A DNA stretch of 64,000 nt from a bacterium (lineage in GTDB: Bacteria > Planctomycetota > UBA1135 > UBA2386): the NCBI GenBank assembly GCA_030432695.1, contig JAUILN010000005.1, positions 124,001-188,000 on the forward strand, written 5' to 3'. Shown piece by piece: positions 28,006 through 36,851 of the stretch (position 1 is the stretch's first letter; every line of letters starts with the position of its first letter). Both the position numbers and the translations under genes were made by a program. Below the pieces are notes generated by a model. The model had not been told where the DNA came from. It was given only the letters and a program-made list of their open reading frames with translations, and did not search any database.

Positions 28006-28106
28006 CCGATTCGTCGACGCGCTCCGCGTCCGTTCTCCCCTGACTCGCGCCACCGTCTCCGATCGGGAATCCCTCGGCCCTCCAGGCCGACGACGCAAGG
28101 ACGGCG

Positions 28107-28133
28107 TAGACTTGCTTGGCTCGAACGCGAGCC
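28107..28133 (+). promoter_or_regulatory. -10-like hexamer and leader hairpin before the PEP-CTERM gene
   Basis: TAGACT (28107-28112) would place a transcript start near 28119. That is the base of a GGCTCG-AACG-CGAGCC hairpin (28118-28133), which is followed by GGGAGGA and an in-frame ATG at 28140. The hairpin could protect the mRNA 5' end. Pattern-based inference. Confidence 0.3.
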
Positions 28134-28217
28134 GGGAGGATGTCCCTGGAGGCACGCGAATTGCGGCGTCTCGCCCGGGTGGCGCCTCCCCCGGTGCTCA
28201 CCTCCACGGTTCCGAAC

Positions 28218-28652
28218 ATGCAGCTCCGACTCTTCACCGCTTCCGCACTCCTCGTGGCCGCCGCGATGGTCTCGTGCACCGACCGCTCGAGCGTCGTCGC
28301 ACCGTCGCCCCAGGAGAACCCCGACCCGCCGGTGAACGGCGGTGACGGCGACGTCTTCGTTCCGCCGATCACGGCGATCGATCCGAGCGACCCGCTCGAT
28401 GGCGGCAGCGGATCCGGCTCGAACGGCGGAGGCTCCTCCAACAAGGGCGGCCTGGGCGACAACGGTGGCGGTGGCGGTGGCGGCGGAACCGGTCAGTCGA
28501 ACGGCGGCGGGGACGGCGGCGACGGCGGCGGTGTCCCAGGTGCCGCGGTTCCCGAACCCGGAACCATGCTCCTGGTGGGATCCGGCCTCGCCGGCCTCGC
28601 CTACTACCGTCGGCGGCAACGGCGCGGCGGCTCGCAACGAGAAGTCGACTGA
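28218..28652 (+). CDS. PEP-CTERM sorted Gly-rich exported protein
   Basis: A 144-residue exported protein. The N-terminal signal (MQLRLFTASALLVAAAMVSC) ends in a possible lipobox. The middle (about 35-110) is a low-complexity Gly/Asn/Asp tract. The C-terminus has the PEP-CTERM sorting signal: VPEPGTMLLVGSGLAGLAYY followed by the Arg-rich tail RRRQRR. Such proteins are cut and anchored by an exosortase, which is not in this window. ATG at 28218 fits the signal peptide; ATG at 28140 in the same frame, preceded by GGGAGGA, would add 26 non-signal-like residues. Confidence 0.85.
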   Translation: MQLRLFTASALLVAAAMVSCTDRSSVVAPSPQENPDPPVNGGDGDVFVPPITAIDPSDPLDGGSGSGSNGGGSSNKGGLGDNGGGGGGGGTGQSNGGGDGGDGGGVPGAAVPEPGTMLLVGSGLAGLAYYRRRQRRGGSQREVD

Positions 28653-28719
28653 CGCGCGGGCCGCGTGAGCTGGTGACTCGGCAGGCATCGACGAGTTCAC
28701 CAACCGGGACCCGGCGACC

Positions 28720-28749
28720 TTGCCGCACTGGACCGGCAGACCCTAAGGT
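28720..28749 (+). promoter_or_regulatory. Candidate promoter of the lipoprotein gene at 28757
   Basis: TTGCCG (28720-28725), 18 nt, TAAGGT (28744-28749), ending 7 nt before the ATG at 28757. This predicts a leaderless transcript and is one of the better two-box promoters in the window. Confidence 0.45.
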
Positions 28750-28756
28750 GGGGGTG

Positions 28757-29548
28757 ATGCAGCGGTCCCTCCGATGCCATGTCGCGTTGGCCCTGACGTC
28801 GCTGACGGCCTGCGCCGCGCCGCCGGTCGATCCGACGCCTTTTCCGAGCACGGATCCGTCCCACGCTGTGACGGCCGAGGACCCGATCGATCCGCCCTCG
28901 GACCGGCTGCGCACAGCGGCGACCGACCTGCTCGGCGCCCCTCCCGCGCATTGGTCCGCGGCCTGCGCAGAGGTTCAGGGACTCACCCGTTCGGTCGCGC
29001 CGGCAACCACCGCGACGGCACTCCTCGATGCCTTGGCCGATCAACCTGACGGCGCCGGCGTCCAACCCACGCTCGCCCTGCTCGGCAACCTCGATCTCCC
29101 GAGGACCCGCCGAGCGCTGCTCCGCCTGGCCACGGCCTCGCCGCCGGTCACCCCCCACGCCGCGGACGCAGCCCTGGCGCTCGGACGCGGAAGCTCTGAC
29201 CCCGCGATGATCGATCCCCTACGAGAGTTGGTCGACGACAGCTCCGCGCCTCGCATCCTACGGACCTGCGCCGCGGCGACGCTGCTCGACTGGGACCAGC
29301 CACGGCTCGCCGCGCCGTTTCTGCATGCGGTCCTGCTCGGCGGCACACCTCGAGGTCAGGACGCGATGCGCCGCACCGGCCTGGCCGACGACACCCGTTG
29401 GGCTCTCGAGCGATCGATCGCCATCGCCGCGATCGACCGGTGGGCCGGCAAGTCGCAAGCCTACGATCTGGACCCCGACCTGCCGTGGCCGCTGCTCGGT
29501 CGACGCGCCGATCGCTTCCTGACCGAAGCACTCCAATCCGGCCGATGA
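28757..29548 (+). CDS. Lipoprotein with HEAT-like helical repeats
   Basis: A 263-residue protein with a lipoprotein signal ending SLTAC near residue 19. The mature part is Asp/Pro-rich at first, then (about 95-220) shows helical repeats of HEAT/armadillo character (RRALLRLATA, AADAALALGRG, CAAATLLDWD). No enzymatic motif. Its last 4 bp overlap the next ATG (ATGA), so the two genes are probably co-translated. The ATG at 28757 agrees with the signal peptide and with the promoter hexamer just upstream. Confidence 0.75.
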   Translation: MQRSLRCHVALALTSLTACAAPPVDPTPFPSTDPSHAVTAEDPIDPPSDRLRTAATDLLGAPPAHWSAACAEVQGLTRSVAPATTATALLDALADQPDGAGVQPTLALLGNLDLPRTRRALLRLATASPPVTPHAADAALALGRGSSDPAMIDPLRELVDDSSAPRILRTCAAATLLDWDQPRLAAPFLHAVLLGGTPRGQDAMRRTGLADDTRWALERSIAIAAIDRWAGKSQAYDLDPDLPWPLLGRRADRFLTEALQSGR

Positions 29549-30591
29549 CGACACCATCCCGTTCGGTGACCCGTGGCCCGACGATCCTGCGGCACTTGCG
29601 CCGTGACCGCGTCGACGTCCGCGCCGCGGTCATGCTCACGGCAATCGCCATGGCCGCGCCTGCCGCCAGCCAGTCCGCGCCACCACGCCCACTCGCCGAC
29701 GACCCGGCTACGCTGGAGCAGCGACGCTGGCGCGAAACCCGCGACCGCCTCGAGCTGCGTGACGCGGACGGCTTCCTGGCCCCAGTCGGACAGCGACTGA
29801 CGCTGCTGGTCGAATACCTGGATCCGCTCGATCCCCTGCCCGCGGACCGTCGGGAGTTCGGCCTCCAAGAGCGGATCCGCTGCGAGGCATGGAGCCGGCT
29901 CGCCGCTCTGCACCTGGCGCGACGGGAAGGCGTAGGCGCCCGCCACGCCTTCGGCGAGATCCTCAAACTCGCTGGCCCAGGGCAACTCGACCTACGCGGC
30001 CGGGCTCGCTTCGGCATCGCACAGGCCCACGAGGCCGACGGAGACCTCCAGGCTGCCCGCGAACTCTACGAGGAGATCGAAGCGGCGCCCGAGTTCACCG
30101 GCACCCGCTACTCCGACTGGGCGCGCACCGCATCCGCTCGCACCGATCCGGACTCCCCGATCGGTTCGGTCGGTGAACTCGCTCCCGACTTCGGCCCCCG
30201 CCGGGACCTCACCGACCAGGTCCACACTCTGACCCAACACCGCGGCAAGACGGTCCTCCTCCTGTTCGCTTCGGCCGAGGATCGCCGGGGTCTGCAGCGG
30301 ATCGACGAGGTGCTCGAAGCCGCCCGAGCGGCAGGCCTGGCTACCAACCGGATGCCGCTGCTGCTCATCGACGCCCAGGACAAGGACCGGATCGCTGGCC
30401 TGGCATCCAGTTCGAGCTGGCGGCAACCGATCCTGCCGAGTCGCACCGCGTTCCTCGACCGGACTCTCCTCGACTACCGGATCGCCACGCTTCCAGCCTG
30501 GGTGTTGATCGGACCGGATGGTCGACTGCTCGGCCGGGACATCCCACCCCACCGGCTCGGACTCCTGATCAGCAAACTCGCGAGACGGTGA
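29545..30591 (+). CDS. Exported TPR plus thioredoxin-fold-like protein without redox Cys
   Basis: A 348-residue protein. After an Arg-rich lead, a signal-like stretch (AAVMLTAIAMAAPAASQ, about 28-45) precedes a helical TPR-like region (about 60-200, GIAQAHEADGDLQAARELYEE). A C-terminal domain (about 210-348) has the layout of the AhpC/TlpA thioredoxin fold: IGSVGELAPDF, GKTVLLLFASAED, LPAWVLIGPDGRLL. At the position of the CxxC motif there is SAED, so a thiol redox role is excluded. The ATG overlaps the stop of the preceding lipoprotein gene. Confidence 0.75.
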   Translation: MTTPSRSVTRGPTILRHLRRDRVDVRAAVMLTAIAMAAPAASQSAPPRPLADDPATLEQRRWRETRDRLELRDADGFLAPVGQRLTLLVEYLDPLDPLPADRREFGLQERIRCEAWSRLAALHLARREGVGARHAFGEILKLAGPGQLDLRGRARFGIAQAHEADGDLQAARELYEEIEAAPEFTGTRYSDWARTASARTDPDSPIGSVGELAPDFGPRRDLTDQVHTLTQHRGKTVLLLFASAEDRRGLQRIDEVLEAARAAGLATNRMPLLLIDAQDKDRIAGLASSSSWRQPILPSRTAFLDRTLLDYRIATLPAWVLIGPDGRLLGRDIPPHRLGLLISKLARR

Positions 30592-30621
30592 CCGACTGCA
30601 GCCTCGCAGCTCTGCTCGCGT

Positions 30622-31947
30622 TCAGGGGTAGATCCGGTGCAGCATCCGCGGGAACGGGATGCACTCGCGCAGGTGGTCCACGCCGCAGATCCACGCCAGG
30701 GTTCGCTCCAAACCGAGACCGAATCCACCGTGCGGCACGCTGCCGTAGCGACGCAGGTCGAGGAACCACTCGAACGCCTCGGCCGGCAGCTGGTGCTCGG
30801 CGATGCGCTGTTCCAGCTCCGCGACGTCGTCCTCACGCTGCGCACCACCGATGATCTCGCCGTAGCCTTCGCTGCAGATCATGTCGACGCCGAGCGCGAG
30901 CGACGGATCGGCGGGATCGCGCTTCATGTAGAAGGCTTTGATCTCCGCCGGCCAATGGTGAACCATCACCGGACGGTCGTACGGCGCGCTCAGCGCGGTC
31001 TCGTGCGGGGCCCCGAAGTCGTCGCCGCGCTCGAAGTCGGCGTGGCCGTTCGCGTGCAGGTAGTCGACCGCCTCGTGGTAGGTCATCCGCGGATACGGCG
31101 TCCGCGTCGCCGGCTCGAGCTTCGTGACGTCGCGCTCCAGGTCGGCGAGCTCCGACTTCCGGTTGGCGAGCACCCGCGACACGATGTGCGCCACGAACTC
31201 CTCGGCGAGCACCATCACGTCGTCGAGGTCGTGCCACGCCGCTTCGGGCTCGACCATCCAGAACTCGGTCAGGTGCCGGCGGGTCTTGCTCTTCTCGGCG
31301 CGGAACACCGGCCCGAACACGTAGACCTTGCCGAGCGCCATCGCGCTGGCCTCGCCGTAGAGCTGACCCGACTGGGTCAGGTAGGCCTTGTCGCCCTCGA
31401 AGTAGTCGAGTTCGAACAGGGTCGTGGTGCCCTCGCACGCGCTCGGCGTGAACATCGGCGAGTCGACGCAGTAGAAGCCGCGCTCGTGGAAGAAGTCGCG
31501 GATCGCGCGGACCACCTCGTCGCGGATCCGCAGGATCGCCATCTGCCGCTTGCTCCTCAGCCACAGGTGGCGGTTGCTCAGCAGGAAGTCGGGCCCGTGC
31601 TCCTTCTTGGCGATCGGGTAGGGCTCGGCGACGTGGACCACCGAGACCGAGCGCACCGACAGTTCGACGCCCGAAGGCGCCCGCTCATCGGCCTTCACCT
31701 CGCCGACGACCCGCAACGAGGACTCCTGGGTCAGGCCCTTGACCGCCTCGAAGTCCTGCTCGGAGACGTCGGCCTTCGACATCACCGCCTGGACGATACC
31801 CGACCCATCGCGGACCTGCAGGAAGTGCAGCTTGCCCTTGCTGCGCAGGTTGTAGAGCCAGCCCTGCAGCAGGACGGTCTTCCCGACATGGTCGGGAAGC
31901 GCATGGATAGGGGTCTGGTGGAGGCCCTGGAAGCTCTGCTCGGTCAT
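30622..31947 (-). CDS. asnS: Asparaginyl-tRNA synthetase
   Basis: Charges tRNA-Asn. An N-terminal OB-fold anticodon-binding domain (about 15-105, [20 protein letters not shown]) and a class IIb catalytic core are present, with motif 2 ([17 protein letters not shown]) and motif 3 ([16 protein letters not shown]). The segment ending EPEAAW is the AsnRS form rather than that of AspRS. The 441-residue length is usual. It stands alone: convergent with the upstream lipoprotein pair (30-bp gap) and 85 bp from the next gene on its strand. Confidence 0.96.
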   Translation of the reverse strand: MTEQSFQGLHQTPIHALPDHVGKTVLLQGWLYNLRSKGKLHFLQVRDGSGIVQAVMSKADVSEQDFEAVKGLTQESSLRVVGEVKADERAPSGVELSVRSVSVVHVAEPYPIAKKEHGPDFLLSNRHLWLRSKRQMAILRIRDEVVRAIRDFFHERGFYCVDSPMFTPSACEGTTTLFELDYFEGDKAYLTQSGQLYGEASAMALGKVYVFGPVFRAEKSKTRRHLTEFWMVEPEAAWHDLDDVMVLAEEFVAHIVSRVLANRKSELADLERDVTKLEPATRTPYPRMTYHEAVDYLHANGHADFERGDDFGAPHETALSAPYDRPVMVHHWPAEIKAFYMKRDPADPSLALGVDMICSEGYGEIIGGAQREDDVAELEQRIAEHQLPAEAFEWFLDLRRYGSVPHGGFGLGLERTLAWICGVDHLRECIPFPRMLHRIYP

Positions 31948-31971
31948 GGCTGGCGTCTCGGAAGGGCGCGC

Positions 31972-31977
31972 AGGATA
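31972..31977 (-). promoter_or_regulatory. -10-like hexamer of asnS
   Basis: On the minus strand TATCCT lies 24 nt before the asnS ATG, predicting a leader of about 18 nt. No clear -35 and no obvious T-box or other regulatory leader. Confidence 0.35.
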
Positions 31978-32032
31978 GGCGCGTGCCGGCTCCGGTTGAA
32001 GGTTCGCCCGCAGGTCTCCTGCGCCGACCGAC

Positions 32033-32605
32033 TCACGGGAAGCTCTGCGCCACCGACTGCAGGTCGATGTCGACCACCCCGCCGTTGCGCACCGTCACCG
32101 AGCCCTTGTGCGGCATGTGGTGCTTCGCGCACTCGATCCGAACCTGGAACGCCTCGTCCAAGCCGACCTCGGACAGGTCGGCGAGGATCCGCAGATCGCC
32201 GTAGCCGAGCCCCAGCAGGCAGGTCTCGATCGCCATCCGGATCCGCTCCCCGCTGGTGAAGTCGGGGTTGCCGCCGCTGCTGCCCGCGGTCGGCCCCGGA
32301 GCAGGGCGTGGCGCCTGCACCGGCACGGTCTCCAGGACCTTGCCGACCGCTCCGGTCGCATCGCGCAGGCCCTCCAGCTCGCTGTGCACCCGGTTCAGGT
32401 CGTCGTGCAGCTGCACGAGGTGCTCTTCGACCCGCTCCAGTCGGAACCGCTCCAACGACTCGCAGGCGCGTCCGACCCGCTCGTTGAGGCTCCGTAGCGC
32501 CACGATCTCCTTCAGATGGGCCTCGAACCGGACCAGCCGCAGGTGGACCAACAGGTAGGCCACCAGGATCGCGGCGAAGAACAGGCTGAACTGCAGGGTG
32601 GTCAT
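32033..32605 (-). CDS. Membrane-anchored coiled-coil protein, unknown function
   Basis: A 190-residue protein. An N-terminal span (about 4-22, [19 protein letters not shown]) is followed by a coiled-coil (about 28-85, with [20 protein letters not shown]), a Pro/Gly-rich linker, and a compact C-terminal domain (about 115-190). That domain includes the segment [20 protein letters not shown], which has one Cys and three His that might bind metal. I do not recognise a family. It is divergent from the NhaC gene with only 36 bp between start codons. Confidence 0.7.
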   Translation of the reverse strand: MTTLQFSLFFAAILVAYLLVHLRLVRFEAHLKEIVALRSLNERVGRACESLERFRLERVEEHLVQLHDDLNRVHSELEGLRDATGAVGKVLETVPVQAPRPAPGPTAGSSGGNPDFTSGERIRMAIETCLLGLGYGDLRILADLSEVGLDEAFQVRIECAKHHMPHKGSVTVRNGGVVDIDLQSVAQSFP

Positions 32606-32623
32606 CGGGACTCGGACTCTCGC

Positions 32624-32633
32624 AGTGTAGCCT
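32624..32633. promoter_or_regulatory. Overlapping divergent -10-like hexamers
   Basis: AGTGTAGCCT contains TAGCCT (32628-32633) reading toward the NhaC gene, 8 nt before its ATG. It also contains TACACT on the minus strand (complement of 32624-32629) reading toward the coiled-coil gene, 18 nt before its ATG. The two share two base pairs, so the two polymerases could not bind at once. Confidence 0.4.
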
Positions 32634-32641
32634 TCAGCGCC

Positions 32642-34756
32642 ATGACCGGAAGCGTGCGCTACCTGATCGCGGCCGCGTTCGTCGTCCTCTACTTCCTCGT
32701 GCCGGACGCCGATGCCAACGAACTCGCCCAGCTCGAGCTCCGCTCCTGGTTGATGGGCTCCGACAGTCCGTTCCTACAGCTCTCGCCCGATCCGGACCCC
32801 GAACGACCCGATGTCGCACCGCCGGCAATGCCGTCGATGATGACCGTCAGCTACCAGGCCCAGGGTGCCGACCTGACCGAGCGCAAGCGGCGCGCCGAGG
32901 GGCTGGCGCGCACCCTGCGCGAATGGACCCGGGGCAAGGAACGCGCGACCGACGCGAGCCTGCCGATTCCGCTCCTCGAGGTGATCATCGGCAGCAACGG
33001 CTATCAGGCCGTATTGAAGCGACCCGACGGCACCGAGATCGGCAGCCCGGTCAAGGTCCTGATCGAGGAGGTACCCGAGGAGGAATCGACCGGCCTGTAC
33101 CCGAGCCGGACCAGCCTGCTCCCGGCCTTCCTGGCGATCATCCTGGCGATCGCCACCAGCCGGGTGATCCCGTCGCTGCTGCTGGGCTGCCTCGCCGGAG
33201 CGGTCCTGTACCAGAACGGCGCACCGCTGGCAGGCCTCGGCCACTTCGCGGCCGACACGATCTGGCAAGACGTCCTGCAGGACTCCTTCAAGCTCGAGAT
33301 CCTCGGCTTCGTGCTGTTCCTGTTCATGACCGTCGGCGTCATGGCCCGCAGCGGCGGGGTGCAGGGGATGGTCGAGTGGATCCGCCGCTTCGCCAAGGGC
33401 CCCGTCTCCACCCAGCTGTGCAGCTTCGCGATCGGCCTGCTGATCTTCTTCGACGACTACAGCAACTGCATCATCACCGGCACGACGATGCGGCCGCTCA
33501 CCGACCGCAACGGGATCGCCCGCGAGAAGCTGGCCTACATCGTCGACTCGACCGCCGCGCCGATCGCCGGGGTGTCGATCTTCTCGACCTGGGTCGCCTA
33601 CGAGGTCTCGACCTTCGCGCTCCAGCTCCCCGAGGTCACCAAGGCGAACGGCGCGCCCTACACCCAGGCCGACGGCTTCGCGGTGTTCCTCGAGACGCTG
33701 CCCTTCCGGTTCTACTGCCTGTTCACCCTGCTCGCGGTGCTGGCGACGATCCTGCTGCACCGCGAGTTCGGCCCGATGCTCCGCGCCGCGCGGCGCGCCT
33801 GGCACGAGCGCAAGCCGGTCGCCGACGACGCCACGCCGATGGGTTCCGAGGGCGTCGACCGCACCGAGCCTCCGGAGGGCGCGCCACTGCGCGGCCTCAA
33901 TGCGCTGCTGCCGATCCTGCTGTTGGTGGTGATGACGATCGCGCTGATCTTCGTCTTCGGCCTCCGCGAGGTCCCCGACGGCGCCGGGCCACGCGCGGAC
34001 GGCGAACCCCTGTTCGAGTACCTGGTCCGCGTGCTCGGTGCCGGCCAATCGCAGAAGGCACTGTTCTGGGCGTCGTTGGCCGCGCTGATCCTCGCGGTGG
34101 CGCTGGCCGTCGGCCAAGGGATCATCTCGTTCGTCGACGCCGTGCAGAGCGCGGTCCGCTCGGCCCGCGCGCTGCTGTTCGCGGTGATCATCCTGATCCT
34201 GGCCTGGGCCATCGGACAGACCTGCAAGGACCTCGGCACCGCCACCTACCTGACCGCCGCGTTCCAGGGCTCCTTCCCGGCCTGGCTGCTGCCGGTGGTG
34301 ATGTTCCTGCTCAGCTCGCTGGTCGCGTTCTCGACCGGCACCAGCTACGGCACGATGGCGATCCTGCTGCCCAACGTGGTGGTCCTCGCGCACGGCATGG
34401 GCGAGACGATGCCCGACCTCGGCGGCCCGGTGCTGATGGTGCTCACCATCGGCGCGGTGCTCGAAGGCTCGATCTTCGGCGACCACTGCTCGCCGATCAG
34501 CGACACCACCGTGCTGAGTTCGGTCGCCTCGGGCAGCGACCACCTCCACCACGTGCGGACCCAGGCTCCCTACGCGCTCCTGGTCATGGGGATCGCGATC
34601 GCCTGCGGTTACATCCCCGCGGCGCTGCTGGGGCCGAGCTACTGGCCGCTGTGCTGGGGCCTCGGGGCGATGGCGCTGGTCGCGGTGTTGCTGGTCTTCG
34701 GCCGACGACCGACCGATCCCGCACCGGCCGTCGTCGCCTCCGAGCGGGCAAACTGA
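32642..34756 (+). CDS. NhaC-family Na+/H+ antiporter with N-terminal extension
   Basis: Sodium/proton antiporter of the NhaC group, 704 residues. The membrane core (about 150-690, 11-12 spans) has the family segments FAIGLLIFFDDYSNCIITGT and SIFGDHCSPISDTTVLSS. The first about 140 residues are unusual: a leading hydrophobic segment (5-22) and a roughly 115-residue soluble stretch with LLEVIIGSNGYQAVL, probably extracytoplasmic and of unknown role. The ATG at 32642 is supported by the hexamer TAGCCT 8 nt upstream. It is convergent with the gene ending at 34766. Confidence 0.88.
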   Translation: MTGSVRYLIAAAFVVLYFLVPDADANELAQLELRSWLMGSDSPFLQLSPDPDPERPDVAPPAMPSMMTVSYQAQGADLTERKRRAEGLARTLREWTRGKERATDASLPIPLLEVIIGSNGYQAVLKRPDGTEIGSPVKVLIEEVPEEESTGLYPSRTSLLPAFLAIILAIATSRVIPSLLLGCLAGAVLYQNGAPLAGLGHFAADTIWQDVLQDSFKLEILGFVLFLFMTVGVMARSGGVQGMVEWIRRFAKGPVSTQLCSFAIGLLIFFDDYSNCIITGTTMRPLTDRNGIAREKLAYIVDSTAAPIAGVSIFSTWVAYEVSTFALQLPEVTKANGAPYTQADGFAVFLETLPFRFYCLFTLLAVLATILLHREFGPMLRAARRAWHERKPVADDATPMGSEGVDRTEPPEGAPLRGLNALLPILLLVVMTIALIFVFGLREVPDGAGPRADGEPLFEYLVRVLGAGQSQKALFWASLAALILAVALAVGQGIISFVDAVQSAVRSARALLFAVIILILAWAIGQTCKDLGTATYLTAAFQGSFPAWLLPVVMFLLSSLVAFSTGTSYGTMAILLPNVVVLAHGMGETMPDLGGPVLMVLTIGAVLEGSIFGDHCSPISDTTVLSSVASGSDHLHHVRTQAPYALLVMGIAIACGYIPAALLGPSYWPLCWGLGAMALVAVLLVFGRRPTDPAPAVVASERAN

Positions 34757-34765
34757 CCGCACCGC

Positions 34766-35818
34766 TCATCGACCGGCGAGTTCCCGCCACAGCTCCTCGC
34801 GGGCCGAGCCCTCGAGCGGGCGATCGGCACGACTGTTCGCGGCGACCGCCCATGCCAGCGCGAGACCAACGGCGCCGCGGCGGTGCGCGTGGCGGGCCCA
34901 AGCCGCGGCACTCGTGCCATCGACGCTGATCGGCTCGCAGTCGAGCAGATCGACGGACGGAAAGCGCAGCCCTTCGGAGTCGTCGATCTTCACCGTCACG
35001 CGGTCACCCCGCACCGCGACGACCCGGCCCTCGGCGAACCCGGCGGAATCGATCGAGCCGTTCCGGCAGCGCACCACCGCACCGCGCTGCAGCGGCACGC
35101 CGACGTCGACGGGGTCGAGGTCGGGCCCGGCGGCAACCGGCAGCCTCCATCCCCGCGCCGCGAATTCGTCGCGCACCACGGCGGCGAGTCCGGGCGCGTC
35201 GACCGCCGCAAGGGCACGCCAATCGGCCCGCTCCTCGACCACCCGCGCCTGCGCCGCCCGCTCCGCGAGCCAGGCGATCCGGCGCCGCAGCCGGACCGCG
35301 AGTTCGGAACGGGCCGTGTCGAGTTCCGCGCGCTGCGCTGCGTCCAGCGGCAGTTCCGAGACGCGCTGAGCTGCGGCTGCGGCTCGCCCGATCTCGACCA
35401 CCGTCTCGGCGTCGCCGAGCGAATCCAGGACGCCGCCCAGCCGATCGTGTACTGCCCGCGGAGGAGCGACCGCGGGCCGCGGGACACCGGCTCCGCTCTC
35501 GCCTCCCGACACCTCGGATTCGAGCGCCGTATCGTCCTCGGTGTCCGGAGCGCGGGGTCCGGCGCCGAACGACGAGCCAGCACCGGCGGCATCCGCTCGG
35601 TCTGCATCGACGGGTAGGGCATCGGACTCGACCGCCGAACCCACTCGCCCCGGATCCCCCGGGCCTTCCTGCGCCGCCACCGCGCGGTCGTCGCGAGGCC
35701 TTGAACCGTCGTCCCACGAACCTGCGTCCCCGACTGCGTTGCCCGCGCCACCGCGCACCCCGAGCCAAGCAAGCAGCGCGACCGCAACCACCAGTACACG
35801 CACTGACCAGCGCCGCAC
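34766..35818 (-). CDS. Membrane-anchored protein with coiled coil, unknown function
   Basis: About 350 residues. An N-terminal span (VRVLVVAVALLAWLGV) is followed by a long acidic, disordered stretch (about 25-125), a helical Arg/Ala-rich region (about 130-235, SELAVRLRRRIAWLAERAAQ) and a compact beta-rich domain (about 245-320). The latter has RGAVVRCRNGSIDSAGF and GRVVAVRGDRVTVKIDDSEG. That part looks like a small SH3- or KOW-like barrel, but I cannot name it. GTG at 35818 is inferred from the membrane span; the frame is open much further upstream, antisense to other genes. Confidence 0.6.
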   Translation of the reverse strand: MRRWSVRVLVVAVALLAWLGVRGGAGNAVGDAGSWDDGSRPRDDRAVAAQEGPGDPGRVGSAVESDALPVDADRADAAGAGSSFGAGPRAPDTEDDTALESEVSGGESGAGVPRPAVAPPRAVHDRLGGVLDSLGDAETVVEIGRAAAAAQRVSELPLDAAQRAELDTARSELAVRLRRRIAWLAERAAQARVVEERADWRALAAVDAPGLAAVVRDEFAARGWRLPVAAGPDLDPVDVGVPLQRGAVVRCRNGSIDSAGFAEGRVVAVRGDRVTVKIDDSEGLRFPSVDLLDCEPISVDGTSAAAWARHAHRRGAVGLALAWAVAANSRADRPLEGSAREELWRELAGR

Positions 35819-35943
35819 ACGGCCACCGGTGCGCGGCCGGATCCGCCGCCGCCGCGCTTCCGTCGCGGCGCGCTCTTTACCGTGGTCCGAGTCGATCCCA
35901 AGATGATGCCCCCTCGCGCGACCGTGTGCCGACCGAGAATCGC

Positions 35944-36459
35944 ATGAACCGTCTCCTCTGCCTGCTGCCGCTGTCCCTACTCCTCTCCACGGCGTGCAAC
36001 GGCCTGGAACCAGTCGACCCCAGTGACGGCCCACGGGTCCGGGACCTGGCCTGGTTGGCGGGCCGCTGGGCCGGCGAATCCGATGGAATGCGCATCGAGC
36101 ACGACTGGACGGCACCGGCGGATGCCCTGATGTACGGCCAATACCGAGGCTACGAGGACGGGCAGCTGGTGCTGTTCGCATCGATGACCCTCGCCGGCGA
36201 CGTCGACGGAGTCCGGATGACGGGCGCCCCGGCAGGGTCCCCCTCGCGGATCTACGCCCTGACCGAAGCCGGCCGGCAGGCGGTCCGCTTCGACAGCCGC
36301 TACCGCGACTTCCCGGCGACCGGCGAGTTCCAGCGCTCGGGCGACCGGCTGACGGTGACCTTCCGCGGCCTGGACGCCGTCGGCGACCCGCGCGAGACCT
36401 CGGTCGAACTGAAGCTGGTGGGCGAAGCGCCGCAGCGCCACGAGTTCGAGGCGCGCTGA
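35944..36459 (+). CDS. DUF6265-like lipoprotein
   Basis: A 171-residue lipoprotein with signal and lipobox LLLSTAC (Cys near residue 18). The mature part begins LAWLAGRWAGESDGMRIEHDW and continues ALMYGQYRGYEDGQLVLF, the pattern of DUF6265-type small beta-barrel domains. No function is established for the family to my knowledge. The gene stands alone, divergent from the coiled-coil gene to its left. Confidence 0.75.
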   Translation: MNRLLCLLPLSLLLSTACNGLEPVDPSDGPRVRDLAWLAGRWAGESDGMRIEHDWTAPADALMYGQYRGYEDGQLVLFASMTLAGDVDGVRMTGAPAGSPSRIYALTEAGRQAVRFDSRYRDFPATGEFQRSGDRLTVTFRGLDAVGDPRETSVELKLVGEAPQRHEFEAR

Positions 36460-36550
36460 CCCGACGGTCGGCGGGTTTCCGCGAACCTGGTCTGGGCCGA
36501 CTCCGTTGCTGCCGGAACCGCGGAGCGGCGTTCCGTGGCCATGGTCGTCG

Positions 36551-36742
36551 ATGATGCTCCCGAGCCCGCCCGTGATCGATCCCCCCGGCGAGACCTTCTC
36601 GCTGCTCGCCTGGGCCTGCCTGGGGCTGGCCGCGGTCGGAGTGACGATCGCTGTGCTGTGGGCGGTGTCCATGCTGCGATCTCCTCCCCGCCGGGGGCCA
36701 CGGCACGATCCGGCGACACGGCACGGTCGCGATCCCGGCTGA
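36551..36742 (+). CDS. Possible small single-span membrane protein
   Basis: A 63-residue ORF: a Pro-rich start, one strong membrane span (about 17-40, LLAWACLGLAAVGVTIAVLW) and a basic tail (SPPRRGPRHD). Two adjacent ATGs (36551, 36554) could start it. There is no homology I can see and the ORF could be chance; the hydrophobic span followed by positive charges is the only support. It occupies the 390-bp gap between the DUF6265-like gene and the His-rich gene; the rest of that gap shows nothing. Confidence 0.35.
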   Translation: MMLPSPPVIDPPGETFSLLAWACLGLAAVGVTIAVLWAVSMLRSPPRRGPRHDPATRHGRDPG

Positions 36743-36851
36743 TCGACGAGTCCCAGCTGTCCGGGTTCGACGAATGCGTTCCGAGCGTTCCGGGCTTTGG
36801 GCCGCGAGGCGATCGACGCCGGCGCCGGCTCCGGCTAGAACCCGCCGAGCG

